NCBI RefSeq assembly: GCF_036898095.1
Contig: NC_090765.1
Span: 36,524,028-36,588,027, forward strand
Direction: 5' to 3'
Origin: Palaemon carinicauda
Taxonomy: Eukaryota; Arthropoda; Malacostraca; Decapoda; Palaemonidae
Length of the DNA: 64,000 bases
The notes beneath the pieces were generated by a model. The model searched no databases. It was not told where the DNA came from and saw only the letters and a program-made list of their open reading frames with translations. Both the position numbers and the translations under genes were made by a program. Below, piece by piece: positions 62,049 to 64,000 of this stretch (its first letter is position 1; each line of letters opens with the position of its first letter).

Positions 62049-63350
62049 CTGAAACTATTCATTTCTGACAGGAACGAGCGTCATTTTCGAAGAGAACGGA
62101 CCTTTTTCTCTGGAAAAAACTACTTTTTTACCTAGGTTACATTATCCTGTAATACAGTACAATAATACCTAACTGCCCCGTGTTTTACAATAATAATACC
62201 ATTTTACCCATATTTATCCTTGTTTACTATGCAAATGGAGAGGCCCATGACCAGAACTATATCCAATAAACTGCTTATTACTTACAATGGTACATTTAAT
62301 AAAATATAATTTACACGTGACAATGTAACCAGCCCCAAAATCATAAAATTACATATTCATATGGGATAAGCGGAATACACTTGTATCTATGTAAAAATGT
62401 CATAAATTATCAAGAGAAATTTTAAGAACTAAACATACTACAATTAAACTTTTGATTTGGCCCAGTGGTTGGACCGAAACCTAAGTATATTTCTGATAGG
62501 GACTTATTGGCTCCTCTCTCGGCTACAACGCTCCCATGGCTTACTTATTCTACATCGAACCCTTTAAAATGTTCCTATAACAAGTCTATTTCACTCGACC
62601 ATTCTCTGGATAACTTACACAATAAAATTCCCTATAATAACAGGCTTACGTATCTATAAATATCTGTAAACACCTGATATTACTTACACTACAAGCAGCG
62701 GAGTTTCGTGGGTGAACAGTCGCCATTTTCCAGCTGACTTTAGAGAGGAGCTACTGTGAACTCGTGATTCCAGAAGGTGAAGGAGGAAGTTCCAGTAATA
62801 TTGAGATATTAAATAAAATAATTCTTCATCGACTGGAACTTATTCTTGAGAATCCATTAAAATAAATAAATATCATATAGAACATTCATTTTGCAACAGA
62901 ACATCTTTTATCTTTTAAGATCTTGAAATAAGCTATACCCTGTACCGGTATGTATCCTTAGCAAGCCACGTTAACTGAAAACCCCATCGCTAAATTAATA
63001 TCAAAGACTATATCAAAGACTATATACTGAAGGAAGATAGGAAGGCTCAGGCTTCTAACACACAAATGGGTGTGCTATGAAAAGATGCTAGATACTCCCA
63101 TGCGAAACAAATGGCGCCATCTCTTGAGCGAGCAACCAAACATTCAGAGCGGTAATGCTTACGGGTATATTGGATGGAATTCGATTGTAAATTTTGCGAC
63201 ATATTTGTTCATAATTTGCATTACTATGTCAGTATATTTTACTCATATATTCATGATATTCTTAAATTTTAGGTAACTAAATTGTAGGTATACATCGTTT
63301 GTCGTCTGTTTGTTTATATTCAGAATATGATAGTTGACTCAAACGAAAAA
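61613..63350. other. AT-rich intergenic DNA
   Basis: A pure (TA)n microsatellite spans 61963-62043. A duplicated ATATCAAAGACT occurs near 63000. AATGGCGCC at 63109 and 63350 resembles a promoter-associated GGCGCC/YY1-type motif. No gene supported. Confidence 0.5.
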
Positions 63351-63454
63351 ATGGCGCCGACAGTAAAGAAGTCACACCAGTGAGTTGTGTGCCATAAACA
63401 AAAAGAAACCGATCCTCATTTGGTATTTCACAGGTTCCCTAAGGACAACGAACG
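63351..63454 (+). pseudogene. THAP zinc-finger first exon, with TGA at first zinc Cys
   Basis: ATG at 63351 gives MAPTVKKSHQ, then TGA at 63381-63383, then VVCHKQKETDPHLVFHRFPK and DNER, ending at donor GTGAGT (63455). The FHRFPKD block and the upstream Cys are the signature of THAP domains (C2CH DNA-binding fingers, sometimes of P-element origin). The TGA sits where the first Cys of the C-x2-C pair is expected, so TGT to TGA is likely. The remaining exons are outside the window. It could be a pseudogene, a relic of a THAP-bearing transposase, or a sequencing error in a real gene. Confidence 0.6.
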
Positions 63455-64000
63455 GTGAGTCCAAACAGTATAATACATGCAGTATGTGCTGCTAATGAGT
63501 AAGCCCCACTGATATTGGATGTAAGATTAAGGCAAGGCATCCACAGTAATTCTCTTTTGTTTTTCTTTTTTTGTTGGCTTGTATGCTACCTTATTTCTAT
63601 TTCCAACCCCCTTTGATTATTTTTGTGTGATACAATTTTGTGTTATTTTGATCCTTCTGATTGTACATTTATACATTTATTAGTTTATAATACTAAACTA
63701 TACATGAGTGCATCATGCTTTTCCATTTCAATAAAAAATAAAATACGATTGTGTTTTTATACACCTAATATCTCTCCATCTTACAGTGGCCTACATACTG
63801 CAATTAAATGTATGCCTACACATAAGCATTTGTGGCCATGTTTAACAAAGCAGATATACAGTATGTTTTAATTTATTCGAATGTGGTATTGTATAGAACA
63901 TTTAAAAATGGGTGTAATATACTGTACAATACTTAAATTTGCAAGAAAATTAACTAAATCATAAGAGATATAGCTATTGAATTTCTAAAAAATAAACTGA
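63455..64000 (+). other. Sequence after the THAP exon
   Basis: AT-rich, consistent with an intron; no further exon could be supported before the window ends. Confidence 0.45.

Noticed and set aside
61858..62052. Frame ending in YIYIYIYI repeats
   Set aside because: Translation of a (TA)n microsatellite.

Overview
This is AT-rich, intron-bearing, transposon-dense animal DNA. The mix of tyrosine-recombinase (DIRS-type) retrotransposons, RTE-like and Jockey-like LINEs, a Tigger fragment, TTAA-flanked MITEs and (AAT)n-tailed repeats points to a decapod crustacean, probably a shrimp; that assignment is inference. There are no bacterial-style operons and I saw no tRNA or rRNA genes.

The one convincing host gene runs on the + strand from 7224 (possibly from 6333) to 34576. 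Seven exons join with matching splice phases into a 577-residue C-terminal part of a protein: a long acidic, Ser-rich region with a SUMO-interaction-like motif, then leucine-rich-repeat-like segments. Its introns hold most of the + strand transposons. At the right edge (63351-63454) is the first exon of a THAP zinc-finger gene or relic, with a TGA where the first zinc cysteine is expected.

The window is dominated by DIRS-like retrotransposons of at least three families. Family 1 has five copies. Copy 0 (1-1000) runs into a 500-N gap. Copy 1 (1501-6015) has near-intact gag end, RT, RNase H and tyrosine recombinase (YR). Copy 2 (12861-18678) and copy 3 (19772-26383) are direct repeats in one host intron. 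Copy 4 (52458-59109) is on the - strand. Copies 2, 3 and 4 share one internal deletion that removes the N-terminal half of the RT; copies 0, 2 and 3 also share the same nonsense codons in the YR. Copies 2 and 3 still have complete termini and unrelated flanks, which implies they moved in trans. Their inverted terminal repeats and internal complementary region are clear enough to read the predicted circle junction and the TTT insertion core.

Family 2 (37937-44338, resuming at 50987-52457, - strand) is decayed. It contains a CpG-dense minisatellite and an unusual array of hairpins that nearly all close on CGAA (UUCG on the element's sense strand). It is split by a Jockey-like LINE (44339-50972, - strand) with a 14-bp target duplication, itself interrupted by an antisense 5'-truncated copy of the same LINE (47501-48166). 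Family 3 is only a YR fragment at 59150-59600, next to copy 4.

Other elements: a 5'-truncated RTE-like LINE with an open 560-residue ORF and 12-bp target duplication (28664-30647), a TTAA MITE in the presumed host 3' UTR (34805-35113), a foldback element (6747-7119), (AAT)-tailed repeats, two decayed gag-type relics, a Tigger fragment (60230-61190), a hairpin element (61342-61612) and several tandem duplications.
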